64,000 bases of DNA. Source: Neonectria sp. B-13. Its lineage: Eukaryota; Ascomycota; Sordariomycetes; Hypocreales; Nectriaceae. This document shows positions 20,721-33,051 of the stretch, piece by piece. Within the stretch, counting starts at the first letter, position 1. Each line of letters opens with the position of its first letter. Below the pieces are notes generated by a model. The model saw only the letters and a list, made by a program, of their open reading frames with translations. It searched no databases and had not been told where the DNA came from. The stretch spans positions 62,001-126,000 of the forward strand of contig NOKP01000043.1 of the NCBI GenBank assembly GCA_002682825.1, given 5' to 3'. The position numbers and the translations under genes are program-made.

Positions 20721-23314
20721 ATGTCGCACGCACAGCCTCTTGTCGAAAAGCGCCTGGCGACTACTTCGTACAAGCATATGTGGGCTCGTCATGTCGCGAG
20801 AAAGACGCTTTACGATGACTTGCAAGTCGCCTTGGATCGGGTGAGCAAGATACAGACCGCTCAGTCTACCCTTCCTATCGAGGAGGTCGGTCCCAAGGAA
20901 AACATCAGTGACTTGCTAGAAAAGACCAAGCAAGTCACAGGCACTGGCTTTATCCCTGATCCTTCAACACCCGGTCGCCTCACGGTTGGTATCGTTGGCG
21001 CTGGTGTCGCCGGCCTCTTCACTGCCCTTCTTTTCGACTGGCTGAACGAGGATGCCAAGAAGCAAGGACTCAAGCTCAAGATCGATTATGATATCATTGA
21101 GGCTGCAGGAAAGAATAGACTGGGGGGGCGTCTTTACACCCATAGGTTCTCTGACGAAGATCATGACTACTATGATGTCGGTGCAATGCGATTCCCCAAC
21201 AACAGCATCATGAAGAGGTTCGTATACATATAGGCTTGAATCTTTCTCTACGGTATGTCAATACTAACTGGCGGATAGAACGTTTCAGCTCTTTGATTTC
21301 ATTGGATTGGAGAAAGGAGAGGGTGGACTGATCCCTTATTATCTCGATGATGACCTCGAAGTTTGCCCTTCCTACTTCAACAATGTGCGCCACACTGGCA
21401 ATCCCTGGCCAGGGAACAAAACACCAAAGAATGAGACAAACGTGGCTGAGGCAAAAGCCGACGATCCATTCAACCTCAACAGCGGACTTCCGGAGGAAGG
21501 CAAGATCCCTCTCAAGTATAGTCATGCATCCCTTGCTAGGTTAACGCACGTTTCTGACAACACTTTAGCCTACTCCGAGAGAAACCATCGACCCTCGTTT
21601 CTGAAGCTCTGAAGACCTTTCTCGAAGTAGCCAAAGCTCAAGGCGACAGGGCCAGACAAGAGAAGGCCGAAGAGACGGGGGCCACGGCCGAAGCGACAAA
21701 GTTCTGGAAGCTCTTGATGAGAGCCGATCATATGAGTGTCCGCCAGTTCCTTTCTTCGTAAGTTCCTCCCAAGAACCGCAACAGCTGTCTATTCTTCCAG
21801 CTTTTAACGCATCTGTTATCATATAGGGGAATCAACAAGGCCCCAGTCACCACGGAAGGTGAGGAGGACACTTTCCCCAACGGCCCAGGATTCAATTACA
21901 ACACCATTGAATGGCTAGAGACAGCGACCTTGTGAGTGAGCCCGACCGACCTCACGGAAGAAGTGTACTGACTTTCTTCCCTTCAAGTGGTACTGGATGG
22001 TACGATCAGTCATTAGCCGAGTCCGTCCTTGAGGAACTTGACTTTGGCACTCCAGACCCGGTGAAGGGTGAGCCAAAGCTCAACTACTGGTGGTGCGTCG
22101 ATGGAGGTGCCCAAAAGATCGCAGAGAAGATGGCCCTCAAGGTAAAGGGGAAGATTCAATTCAACAGTCAAGTTGAGGCCATCGACGCTCAGGTGAAGGA
22201 CCGCCCTCTTGACAAGACGGATCAGTATACGGCCATGAGGCTCCGTATCGCAAAGACCGACTCGATCACCAAGAAAAAGACACAGAAAGAGAAGGACTAC
22301 TTTGCCATCTTTAACAGCACCACGCTAGGTGCTTTCCAGCGCATGAACATCCAGGACGCCGGACTGCTTTGGGGTACGAAGCAAGCTATTCGCGCTCTTG
22401 GATACGGTGCGTCATGCAAGGTCGCTATCAAGTTCAAGACTGCATGGTGGCAAAAGGAGCCTTTCAACATTTTGCAAGGCGGAGTGTCTCGCACAGATCT
22501 TCCGCTGCGTGTCTGTGTTTACCCATCTTACAACATCAACGCGAATGAAGGAGATCAGTGGGACCCTGAGAAACCCGCCGTCCTTCTGTGTTCTTACACA
22601 TGGGGGCAGGATGCCCAACGTATCGGCTCGTTGATTTCTCCCGATTCACCCGAGAATGAGGAACAGCTCAAATCAGTTCTGCTCGATAATCTTGCTTTAC
22701 TGCATGCCAACGAGAAGCTTCCCTATAAGGAGCTACTGGAAGAACTCAAGCACGAACAATACGAGACCCATCATGCTTGGGACTGGTACAAAGACCAGAA
22801 CATGTCCGGTGCCTTCGCCTACTTCGGACCTAGCCAGTTTTCCAACATGTGGCAGGAGATTACCAAGCCCAACGCTTTCGGTCAGCTTTACTTCGTTGGC
22901 GAGGCAGCATCTTCTCATCATGCGTGGATTGTTGGTGCGTTAGAGAGCGTGATCCGTGCCGTCTACACCATGTTTGAGGGACTTGAGTCCAATGACAAGG
23001 AGAACAAGGCCTACAAGAGGGTTTTAGCACTCTTGAGCGGTGCTGTCCAAGTCAATGCCAGCGACGAGGGTAGTTCAAGCCGGATTGATGACTCTGGCGA
23101 CGCCCCGTTTCCCACTGGACTGCCGTTCTACCCTCTACCTGAGGAGATGCCTTCGCGCCAGCTTGGCGTTGAACGTGGTCATGAACTGACGCGCCAGCCC
23201 GAAGAGGGCACCAAGGAGACAGACAAGTCCCTGAGCTTTACGGCTGCTGTGGCTGCGTTGGCCGTCATCGAGAGTTACTTTGAGCTTCATCCTGAATTGG
23301 CTGCTGCAGCTTAG
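20721..23314 (+). CDS. L-amino-acid-oxidase-like FAD flavoenzyme, five exons, intact
   Basis: Exons 20721-21217, 21279-21515, 21569-21757, 21827-21931 and 21988-23314 give 784 residues; each intron has a GT donor, a CTAAC/CTGAC-like branch and a phase that preserves the protein. The Rossmann motif VGIVGAGVAGLF lies at about 89-100. RLGGRLYTHRF and the YYDVGAMRFP block (flavin and substrate side, typical of L-amino-acid oxidases of the amine-oxidase superfamily) follow, and the C-terminal FAD motif is LYFVGEAASSHHAWIVGALES. Expected reaction: oxidative deamination of L-amino acids to 2-oxo acids with ammonia and hydrogen peroxide. There is no clear signal peptide; the last 90 residues are a loosely conserved extension. 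It is the first intact multi-exon gene to the right of the graveyard. Confidence 0.88.
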
Positions 23315-23896
23315 CTTCTGGGCCATCCACTAGGGGAGCTTGGAACCAGTATATGATGTCGGGATGCATCGGACACTATCAGCTACACAATGATAGACTC
23401 ATTTTATTCATTTAAAGATGAACTAAATCATCAGCACTTATACAGCCCTATAACTTGCTTGACTTAACATGGCTATTTATAACATAGCATTCATCTGTAG
23501 CACCGAGAAGTAGAGAGGACGGGCGAGAGAAGAAAGATTATGCTACAAGATCGATAGAGGACGTGTGAGTGAATGATAAGGTCAACTGGCAAGGCATACG
23601 GAAGAAGTCGAAAACGCGGTCAGCTCAGGTGTAGCCATGGCAGCTGGGGGGGCTTGTCAGGTCGCTGCCTAAATTAAATTAAAGGAGGGACGGTTGTCTT
23701 GGTTGAATCCCTCACGGATCTCCGATTCATCCACGACTGATCATGGTACCTAACGTGTCTTGTGTAGCTACCAAGCATTAAGGTATCAATTAAATCCACT
23801 CCTGCACCCTCACATCAAGCGTGATAACTTACAACTCATTCGGAACCGCTCTCCCCCGATTCGACTTCCTCCTAGAGCCTGTCATTGTGTCAAGAT
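23315..23896. other. Intergenic, no gene seen
   Basis: 3' flank of the LAAO gene and 5' flank of the next locus. No open frame of note. Confidence 0.5.
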
Positions 23897-24886
23897 ATGT
23901 CCGCGTTCTTCTATGTCAACACATCCAGCTCAAACACACCCGTTTCAGGACTCCCATTGCCCGGCTCATCTGCGATGCACCTGACCCAAGCCACACCGTC
24001 TCAGTCGCAGAGTCAAGTGACTGACACAGGACATCAGGCGAAGCCAAAGGTCAACACAAGTGGAACCCTTTTAGCTAGCACCATGGTCAATGTTGGGATA
24101 GCTAAATTAAAGCTGGGTGGTTTTCGGCGGTTCGTTCTCGTCCGCCGTTGGATGCAAGATGGCAGCTGAAGATGCCAAGCCAGTAAATGAAAACGACATG
24201 ACGGTGAACTCGGTCTCTTCTGAGGCTGCCTCAATTTACGCCAAGCATATGCAGCTCACCGACGTCATGAGCAAGTCAGAGCTGAAGATTGAGATTGCCC
24301 AGGACGACGTCGCTCATGCCAAATGGGGAATGGTTCAGCAATACAAGCTGGTGCCAGCAGGATTGTGGGCCAGGTGTAAGTTACGTTAACTCAGCGATGA
24401 CCAATCTTTTACTGATCAGATGGAAGCAGATGATGAAGCTCTTGAATCTACTAAGAGTAGTGACGGCAACAACATTCATGAGTTACTTGATAATAATGGG
24501 GGCAGTGCTGAGCTCATGATGGAAGTTCTCATGCTGGGTCCTCGAGCAATTATATCTGAGGATACCCCGAAGGCGTTCAATGTCTTTGATGTTGGCCTAG
24601 AGGACCTTGACGCAGAGAATAATTTCCCCAAGCCAGAGTGGTCAAATAAGAGTTGAGAGCCCGGAACGCCGCAGTCAGATGCTGGGCAGTGGGATACTGT
24701 GCACAAGAATGGAACGAGGATGAAGAGTACCAGAAGGAGAAAAACGACGTGCAGACGTCGTTCGTTGAAACCTGGGCTGATACTTTGTGTTGGGGAACTG
24801 CTCTGTCGGGAATGGGCAAGATCCCAAGGTTATTGGACAAGAGATTCAATGATATCTATATCAGGGCTCCGCTAACCACTAAGTAG
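23897..24886 (+). pseudogene. Hypothetical protein gene with three apparent frame breaks
   Basis: Coding-like segments follow each other on the plus strand: 23897-24115 (Ser/Thr/Gln-rich start, then MVNVGIAKLKLGG), 24117-24386 (glycine/serine-rich hydrophobic segment, then acidic helical sequence), 24390-24656 (acidic, NVFDVGLEDLDAENNFPKPEW) and 24650-24886 (RARNAAVRCWAVGYCAQEW to the stop). A GTGTAAGT donor at 24374 with an acceptor at 24419 suggests one intron, but the phase does not match the better downstream frame. The break at 24115-24117 lies in a G run and could be a sequencing error. No family recognised. If three bases were miscalled this would be an ordinary gene; otherwise it is a young pseudogene. 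Confidence 0.4.
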
Positions 24887-25472
24887 GGGAATGAAAGTTA
24901 CTCGAATCCAAACTGCCGACTCAAATGACGTGGTCATATAATTTATGTGCTGAGTTGCTGTCGTCGTCGTTGATAAGCCCCGTCCCAAGGGACTGATCGT
25001 CATGGATTTAAATTGATGGGAAATTAGGCGTCTACAAGCAGGGTTGTTTCGTGGATAGATATGAAACATGATGTCGATCATGGTGACGAATTCCGGGCTT
25101 TGAGGATAGGAGAGTTGTTTTGGAGCTAGTGAGTTGTTGGTGACGCGTGCCGTGACGCTGTTCTGCTGTTTCAAGTTTATGTCTAGAAGCTGCTGGGTGT
25201 CATTGCGCTTCATCTTTAGTGATTTGTCACTCCAGCGAAAGAGACTTGTACAGGCGACTGGGTCAACAACCCTGCACGGACGTCGTCACCCTCTACGTAA
25301 CACTCACTGAAAAGTAGTTTTACGTGCTTTGCAGTTAATCATGAACATACATACGATGAAATATCAAACATAGCGCGGGTATAAATCTACGTGCCACAGT
25401 ATACCAAGACCATGCAAGGTAAGTATACGACAGACTGTGCTCTCATCCTCTTGAACCAAGACAACCATCAAC
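24887..25472. other. Intergenic with TATA-like element
   Basis: No gene. TATAAAT at 25380-25386 is 87-93 bases upstream of the ATG at 25473 and is the likely core promoter of the beta-propeller gene. Confidence 0.4.
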
Positions 25473-26780
25473 ATGGCCACGAAATCTTTCCTGCTTTGTT
25501 TAGTGACATTTAGTGGCCATGTCCTGTGTGACACTCACTATCTGTTTTCTGGGTTCTTTTCTGGCGATAGTATCGTTGCCCTCGAGTTTGATGACACAGC
25601 ATCTACCTTGTCCGTCATAAACAACATTACCACCGACGCCTCGACAGGGTCCAAATGGATCGCCCTTGATGTTAGATGACCATCGAAACATAGCTCAGAG
25701 AGGAATATACTAATGGTGACTGCTAGAGGAGCCATGAGAATCTATACGTCGCCACCACTGGCTACATTCAGAGCTACAGCGTAACCTCTGATGTCGACCT
25801 TGAATATAAGAGCAGTATAAGTCTTTCTTCGAATTGTATGTTAAGTATTTACAAAGTTACCTTACGTGAGGATTGCTAATGTTGAGATTGTGTTCAAGGC
25901 ACGAACGCCAATTTCATTGTTGCTTCAAACGCTGAGCCCTTTACTGTCTTCGGCGCTCCTTACAGCTCTGGCTGCTCGTCGCTCGCTATATCGGTTGATT
26001 CAGGTGCCCTGAACACATCTTTTGCGAGTGTGGAATATGACAGTGCGGCTGGGATCCATGGCCTTGCTTTGAGCCCGGCCTCCGACTTCATTTATTCCGC
26101 GGATGACATGGGCAATGCAATTTGGGTCCATTCTTATGACAGCTCGTCTGGGGTAGTTGAAGAGGTGCAGCACCTGTCTGCCCCCACTGGTGCTAACCCC
26201 AGACACTTGGCCGTGCACCCGAACGGCCTCTTTGTTTTCGTTTTATATGAAGAGCTGAGTGAGATCGCTGTGTACAGCAGAGACATTGGCAGCGGCGAGC
26301 TTATAAGCACAAACGCTACGTATCCTCTCATTCCGTCCAGTAAGTACTTCTTGAATGAGATTTGTCAATTTTAAAGCTTATCAAGTTCTAGCATTCACCA
26401 ACACCTCTTCCTACTGGGCAGACGAAGTCCTTCTTTCAGTACCCAGCACCAATAGCAGTACTAAGTCACCCAAGTATCTCATTTGCAGTACGCGCTCTCG
26501 TGAGACATCTGCTCCTGGCTACGTGGCTGTATTCTCTCTTGATTCTGTCACTGGCAACATTGCTGAACAGCTATTCATTGTGCCCACGACTTCCAGCGGT
26601 GGGTCGGCAAATGCCGTCTCCCCCTCCGAGTTCAGTGAGGACTACTTTGCCATCACTGATAGCGCCTCCAATTTTGTGGAGGTTTGGAAGATAGAGGCGG
26701 GAGCAGGGAGTTCGACGGCTTCGACTGTTGCCCATTTAGACCTGGATTCTGGCCCTGCGAATGTGGTCTGGCTGAATTAA
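25473..26780 (+). CDS. Carboxymuconate-cyclase-like lactonase (seven-bladed beta-propeller), four exons, intact
   Basis: Exons 25473-25670, 25727-25835, 25899-26339 and 26392-26780 encode 378 residues. The introns are 52-63 bases and keep the frame. Repeated blade-like strands (ENLYVATTGYIQSYSV, FIYSADDMGNAIWVHSYD, NPRHLAVHPNGLFVFVLYEE, GYVAVFSLD) and overall length match the lactonase family typified by fungal 3-carboxy-cis,cis-muconate lactonising enzyme of the beta-ketoadipate pathway. The N-terminus (MATKSFLLCLVTFSGHVLC) is a convincing signal peptide, which the cytosolic catabolic enzyme would not need, so this paralogue is probably secreted or wall-associated and its substrate is open. 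Confidence 0.82.
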
Positions 26781-28030
26781 GATCGAGTTATATAGAGTTC
26801 ATACACAATATTGAGACACAACGTCATGACTCTTGAATTGCATCACTCTCCAAATATAGACGAATCAGGCAAAGTTTAGCTCACCTATATCGAATTACCA
26901 CAGTCAGGGGAAATTCCTTTGCTCGTGCGTAGTTCAGAACTGCTCCCGAGTTTCAAGTTGCAGGGGGCACTTAGATCCTGGCTAAGACGTTCTCGGTCGA
27001 TTTCTTGTTGTTTCGGGCTTGTCCTTGCGCACAGGTTGGAAGATGATAGTATGGCGCATGTGTCGATGGTGTTTCTCAGGTTCAGGCCTACCACGTCAGA
27101 TTCAGGATTCAGATTACGCCATGAACCTACATCTTAGGTTTCATCATTGTGCCAAGTTACTCTTTTTCAGCCATCTTGAGTTGCCACCCCACTTCAATGG
27201 CCTGGAATGGTCCAATTGCTTTCCATAGCCTGCGGGCTCCGTATTCATCTCGGCTTTATTCAGGTACGAACAGAGGCTGGTTGCGATGCCGATATGTTGA
27301 GCAGACCTTAGGTGACTAACCAGCTGAATACAGATCTCGCTCCCAAGTCACTGGGTGAACGACTACGACGAGACTGTTGACGACATGCGGTGGGATCCAT
27401 TGACGTATTCGAAGAGGTTAGGGGACGCGGAATCGACGGTGACATTAAGCTGCTCTTCGGTATGCGGGCTCACACGGGGAGGCCTCGGTCGAGAATGGCG
27501 TACTTCCTCTATAACTCCATCAAGGCATCCTTATTCTAGATGTTGGTACCTCCTTACCCTAGGACGGTAGTCAGCAAAGTTACTTCCTTGTGCCAGCATG
27601 ATTAGGCACCCTAGCGCAGCTGGTTCATGTGGGTTCCATGGATAGGGAGAGGACATTGGACCTTATGATCTAGGTCAGAGAAGATAGAGCGAACTAGGGC
27701 CAGGTTTAGTTCATCGAATCTCAAAGCTCTAGTGTATGATAAGTCACAAACTCCCGAGGTAAGCGAAAGCAAACTATCTTAGCAATACTGCGCTTGAAGA
27801 GGTAAAAGGATTGTCGTGAAATTAATTAGACTCAAGAGTTTTAGCAGACAAGCTCCTAAGAAAGTGAACACAGAGTATCCGTATGTCTTTCTCTTCCATC
27901 CAATCCCTAGCGGCAACGTTGTGTTTTATTTCACTGGTGGAGGCTGGTGATCTTGAAACATCTTTCCTCTGCTTTGTTGCCAGCCTCCACTTTCCATCAG
28001 ACATTGCATGCATGGTGCATCGATATCCCT
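26781..28030. other. Intergenic, no gene seen
   Basis: Short frames only, none supported by splice signals or family resemblance. Confidence 0.5.
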
Positions 28031-28430
28031 TTACGGCAGCGTCTCGTACCCCCCAGAACCCGTCATGTGCGCCTTGCGGTTCGAGAACAGCCAGTAAATG
28101 ACCATGCCACCAATAGGGAAGATGAAGACAACAAGGCACCACAGCAGCTTGTGCGAGACCGGACGGTTCGACTGGAGGACCTCAACTGTGCAGTGACTTC
28201 TGTTAGCGGCATGTATAATTGAAACAAACGGAGTATCAGGGGAGAGACGAAAACTACATACTCCAGACAATAATATCGAGAATTAGCACAATGAAGCCGA
28301 GGATGCCGCCGCCGGTGCCGTACTGCCACGGCTTGGCGGCGTCTGCGTGAACAATGTCACTGGCGAGAGGGGCGGCGAGTGCCAGTGTCGCCATCCAGAG
28401 CTGGAGGAAGGAGATGATGCTGAAAGACAT
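28031..28430 (-). CDS. Small PLDc_N-type membrane protein, two exons
   Basis: Exons 28430-28262 and 28185-28031 (intron 28186-28261, donor GTATGT, branch GCTAAC, acceptor GCACAG) give 107 residues. The chain has a signal-peptide-like start (ending ALAAPLA), a glycine-rich membrane segment (GILGFIVLILDIIVW), the linker VLQSNRPVSHK and a second membrane segment (LLWCLVVFIFPIGGMVIYWLF). This two-helix pattern with the KLLW...FP.GG..IYW signature is the phospholipase-D/cardiolipin-synthase N-terminal module (PLDc_N) found alone in many small fungal proteins. No catalytic domain is attached, and the cellular role is unknown. Confidence 0.8.
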
Positions 28431-28511
28431 GTTGGCAGTCGCTTTTTGTGTGTTTCTTGGAGTGAGAGAGTTGTTAGAGAATAATAGATGGGGTAAGTTG
28501 CAGGCTGCCAA

Positions 28512-28518
28512 CTTTATA
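28512..28518 (-). promoter_or_regulatory. TATA-like box of the PLDc_N gene
   Basis: TATAAAG read on the minus strand, 82-88 bases upstream of the start at 28430. Confidence 0.4.
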
Positions 28519-29511
28519 AGATGGATGGCCGAAGTACGCAACGGAAGTGACGTCATTGATTTTCACCGTTACCCCCCATGACCAAAACTGCGTCACTGGG
28601 TGGGTGTGCGTGCTTATAAACCTTCAATCCAGTAAGATTCCTTGGACTGCGATAAGGCGCTGGTTTTGTACTAGTACGGATAAGTAGCCTAATTTATAAC
28701 CAGCGCGAAGAACTCAGTTAATGTCTACAGTGGGAACGTGCAAACGTCTCATCAGGCTTCAGCGACAATCAGTAATCCCACACATGGGAGACAACCTCAT
28801 TGCTAGAAAGTAATTACCGTCCATGCCCAGGCTCGTGATAGCTCGTGTGTTGACCGGATGTGGTAGTGCCAACTTAAGCAGAATAGACATCTAAGTATAG
28901 TATACCAACGCGATGTTAAGGACTTGGAGACTCAGCTGAGATGAGGAAATATTGTGAAAGACAGTCAACGCGAGTACCGAAAGATGATCAGGACATAGAT
29001 CCATCCAAAACACTATTCTCCACCCTCCATTCCTTGCCATCGACCTCGCAGACGTTGTTTTGCTTCTTGGGTCCTTCACCAGCATCGACAACATTATCTC
29101 CTCATCAGATTCTTCTAATGTATGACCTCAAGTTCGCCAAGGACAATAAATTAAGACCGGCGTCAGTAGAGAGCATTTTCACATAGATACGAATCCAATA
29201 ACCTGCATCTTTATCCACTACGGGCACTGTCCGCCTCGTGAGTGGGAGCCGTCCCGTGTCTTATACGGGGAGAGTCAAGAGAAGCATCCCGCATAGTCAC
29301 TCCTCTTCTAAAGCCATCATTAGCCTCATATCATATTACATCAAAGTCTATATCGATGAGAGAAATGAGTGTAGATAACTACATCTGAAGGTAAATCAGT
29401 CTATCGGTCTAAAAGGCCGCACATAGCCAAGACCACCATGTCTTAAGTGTCGCATTGCTAGCTACGGCAAAATGGAATGCGCACTCCGCTAATGCGTAGT
29501 ACAACTATGAC
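28519..29511. other. Intergenic, no gene seen
   Basis: Neither strand has a convincing coding frame. Confidence 0.5.
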
Positions 29512-29778
29512 TTATATGTGACATAAGGCCTCTTCTCCATTCACATCCCCAACATAACCGAGCCTGCCCAACCCAACTTTGGCAAATACCACTGCATCCT
29601 CATCCGATGATTCGTTTTCCGCGTACCACATCTCTGACATCTCTACGTGTTTTGCAAAGACGGCCTTTTGAATATATGCAGAGGGCAGCCGGCTCGATAG
29701 GGGGCCGTAGGGGCCATTACGGCGCAGACTGACTGTTGTCCGGGGATAGGACCCTCGCTGGAAGACCCAGCTTGGCAA
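29512..29778 (-). CDS. Unassigned short ORF, possibly a gene remnant
   Basis: An 88-codon minus-strand frame with plausible amino-acid composition in its second half (an acidic ESSDEDAVVFAKVGLG block). No start context, intron or family resemblance was found. It could be the last exon of a lost gene. Confidence 0.2.
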   Translation of the reverse strand: MPSWVFQRGSYPRTTVSLRRNGPYGPLSSRLPSAYIQKAVFAKHVEMSEMWYAENESSDEDAVVFAKVGLGRLGYVGDVNGEEALCHI

Positions 29779-29849
29779 AGAAGCGATTGAAGTGGCCCGT
29801 CGTGACCGAGCTGCTGAAACACCTTGCCAGCATTACTGTTCCTCAATTA

Positions 29850-31544
29850 GGTCTTTGAAAGATTGGTCCCGTTCCAATAGGCATATGATGAGATTGACTA
29901 TTGCATTATATAACTTGGATTATAGGTTTTAGACTAAGATATTCTTCTATTAATATACCAAATAATAACCCTATTGAGTAGAGTATAAAAGATAGTATAG
30001 GAATTCCCTTCCTTAAACTTTCTACTGTTATTAAGGGTATTATATAACTTTCTATAGGTCTTAGGGTCAGGGAGAGCGGCAACTGAGTTAAGTAGTCAGT
30101 ATGGAGTTCTAGACATTTTAGCTAAGTAGTTCTCAGGGTATGGGACCCTTTGAGTCTATATGTATAGCTATTGCAGCGCAGGCACTCGAGACTGTGCCTT
30201 TTCAGTTGCTCGATAGTTACTATACACTCATCAGCCCCTTAGTACAATAACCGTATGAGTTAGCATTGATATGCCAACGAGACAGGGCGTAGCTTCCCCC
30301 TTCAACCATGAGTATACTTATCGTAGATTCCCCCTTTCATTAGACGCGACCAGCAGCGAAGCAAGCCTGTTCCGAATTCGGACGGCTTGAGAGTAAAACA
30401 GTTACCAGTAGCCAGGGTAAGCCTCGTGAAGGCGACCAAGGCATCTTGGTGGTTCTCTATAAGATCCGCAACGCCCCAGTCATGTCGGTGTTTGGTCCAC
30501 ATGCTTCATTCTCTCCTGGCCTGTTGGTAATAAGCTGAAGTAGGTAGGTAGTATAGTGTGAGATGATTAACTGAGAATATACAGTGAGTTGAGAACGTTT
30601 TACTGTTGACTGCAAAATCGGGGTAATGTTGTCCTTAATGAGTTGATGCTGGTTAGACTTATGTTGACGCGGGATGGCAGTCAGCACGAACGTCTACCAT
30701 CAGGTGCGGGCATACGCGGCCGCGAGCTAGACTATCCTAAATCCTCATTGAGTCAGTATTATTCGGCTTTCACAAGCATGAAGTGTTGCTTGAGTAACTA
30801 GATAGATGAGATGTGAAGACAACGGTCACGCGATTGAGATGGGATTGTGCTAGAGGCGAGTACGACAGCTAGTGAAAGATGGTGCTGGCCTGGTCCTGTA
30901 GGGTAGCGCAGTGAACCTGTGCTTGGATTATCGTCAGTGAGCCGGGAAGAGCGGGGTGGATGAGATCTGGAACAAGTTGGTCTAGGCGCGGAATTGCAGA
31001 TCAGACAGCCGAGAGAGGTGTCCAGGGTGAGCGGTTGTATGTACATAGGTACGTAACCCTAGAACGGCGCTGGCAGATGCTGGTCAGCCGGGGACACGGG
31101 ATGAAACATGGGGTATAGAAAGTACCCCCATAACATCGCAGGCTAACCTGGTTAGCCGGGGAAGCGGGATGGGTCATGGATCGAAAGTACCTGCCTGGTA
31201 CGGAGTAAGTCACCGGTGCCTCGCATAAGAGTAACCTCAATGAGTCTGGGTCTCTAAAGCATGATGGTTGCTGAGCTGTGAAGATGGAATAATGCAGTAG
31301 CTCTGAGATGGAGTGCCAGCATTGAAGACACGCGGATCCATGCGCTGGAAGAGTTGAAGTGAGTAAAATTACCCGCGTCTATTAAGTGTATTTTACTTTA
31401 GCCGAGGTACTCAAGTTGGATAGAATATACATGAAGAACATTATGTACAGCCTCAACACTGGATGCTTTGGAGGTTGAGAGCCAATGAATGCTTCGACCT
31501 GTGGCACAAAAGCGCCAAAATAATGATGCCATTCAAGTATGAGC
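29850..31544. other. AT-rich then gene-poor spacer
   Basis: 29880-30130 is TA-rich with abundant TAG/TATA, similar to the degraded stretches near 1.7 and 7.9 kb. The rest shows no gene. An imperfect direct repeat lies at 31081-31191. Confidence 0.4.
31081..31191 (+). repeat. Imperfect direct repeat, two copies of about 45 bases
   Basis: Copies at 31081-31126 and 31149-31191 share TGGT(C/T)AGCCGGGGA, CGGGATG and GAAAGTACC with small gaps. The function is unknown. Confidence 0.55.
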
Positions 31545-33051
31545 CTACGCAAGGCTGAACCACTGTCCAAACACATTTGCGGGATCGTACTTCTTCTTGA
31601 GCGTCTTGAGTCGACGGAGGCGGCTGGAGCCGTAAATGGCGCTGAGACTTTCGTCGCCGTGCGCGAAGTTGATGTAACTGCATTAATTGACTTGTCAGCA
31701 TTGATTTCATTCATCGGAGTGAGTTTCATCCATCATCATCGGGAATGACTCACGTGTGGTTGACGGTAGAGCTGGCAGAGTAGCTCCAGATGTCCCGGAC
31801 CTTTGGGCCAAAGTCCAGGGCCGCAGTGTCGAGGGATGCGTCCTCGTACCACGGGATAACGATGGCCTGAGCGAAGGCGTCGAAGCGCAGCTCGTCGTGC
31901 AGGGCAGCCTTGCCGCGACCGATTGACTGGGCCTTGGTGAGGTTGTAGCGCTCGATCAAAGTTGCCGAGTTCTGGGCGCCGGTAAGCTTCTGGAAGTTGA
32001 TGTACAGGGACCAAAGGCCCGGCCAGGTCGACGCCTTCATGTTGTTGATGGTGGTGCTGAGGGCGGGCTTGCGGCTACCACGGCCACCGAAGGGGTCGTT
32101 GGCGGCGTTCCAGCTCGTGGAGGGAATCAAGGCGCTGCTGTTGGTGACGGGGCCCAGGGCATACAGCTGTGCATAGGCCTTACGGCCGGACGCCTCAGTG
32201 CCGCCGCGGATGGAGCCGGTGACAAGGACGATGGGGGTGTTGTTGGCATCGCCAGAGTTGGTGAGGACGAGGTAGACGACCTGCTGGGGCAGCAGAGGCA
32301 GGTCCTGGATGGCCTGGGCGACCTGGGCAATCTGGGAGGGGTCGAAGGTCATGGACATGATCCAAGACGTGCGGTTGACTGTGGGGATGGCTTTGACGGT
32401 TGCGGATGTGACGATGCCGAAGTTGGGGCCGGCGCCGCGGAGGGCCCAGAACAGGTCCGGGTCCGAGGTCGGGGTGACAGTCACGGCCTTTCCGGCGGGA
32501 GTGATGAGGCGCAAGGACAGGATGTCGTCGACGAAGAAGCCGTTCTCGCCCATGATGTTGCCGTAGCCACCGCCGAGGGCAGCTCCGAGAGCGCCGACGC
32601 AGTTGCAGTTACCCGTCTGGAGGAGCACACCGGCAGCATCGGCAGCGGCGATGACGTCTCCGACGAGAGCTCCGCCGCCGATGAGGGCCGTCTTCTTGTC
32701 GGAGCTCACGGCGACCTGGTTCAGGCCGGCCAGGTTGAGAATCACACCGGTTCCGAGGGTGACGTCCCACTGTCCGACCGCCCAGCCGTTGCCACCGTTC
32801 TGGGGGAGGACCGGCACCTTGTACTTGGCGCAATACTTGACCACAGACTTGAGGTCGTCCTCGCACGTAGCGTTGACCACGACTGCTGGCACTGGAGCAT
32901 CGAACTCGCTCCACCGCTCCCGCAAGACCACGCCGACGTTGGAAGACGAAATGAGGCTCTTCAGGTCTGTGGCGACCGAGCGAGCGCTGAGGTCGACAGC
33001 AGCCGCCGCTGCCACGCTGATGAGCTGTAGGCCAACCAAGAGGTTCCGCAT
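31545..33051 (-). CDS. FAD-linked oxidase (BBE/PCMH type) lacking the canonical flavin histidine, two exons
   Basis: Exons 33051-31754 and 31677-31545 (intron 31678-31753, donor GTGAGT) give 476 residues. Residues 1-18 are a signal peptide; an upstream in-frame ATG at 33075 would only lengthen it. The FAD-binding PCMH domain spans about 45-230. Where the family usually has a GGH motif for 8-alpha-histidyl FAD, this protein has QNGGNGW (Asn88), whereas the second anchor is kept as GNCNCVG (Cys149), so at most one covalent flavin bond is expected. The terminal BBE motif [12 protein letters not shown] is present in exon 2. Likely a secreted oxidase of alcohols, sugars or specialised metabolites; the substrate is unknown. 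Confidence 0.85.
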
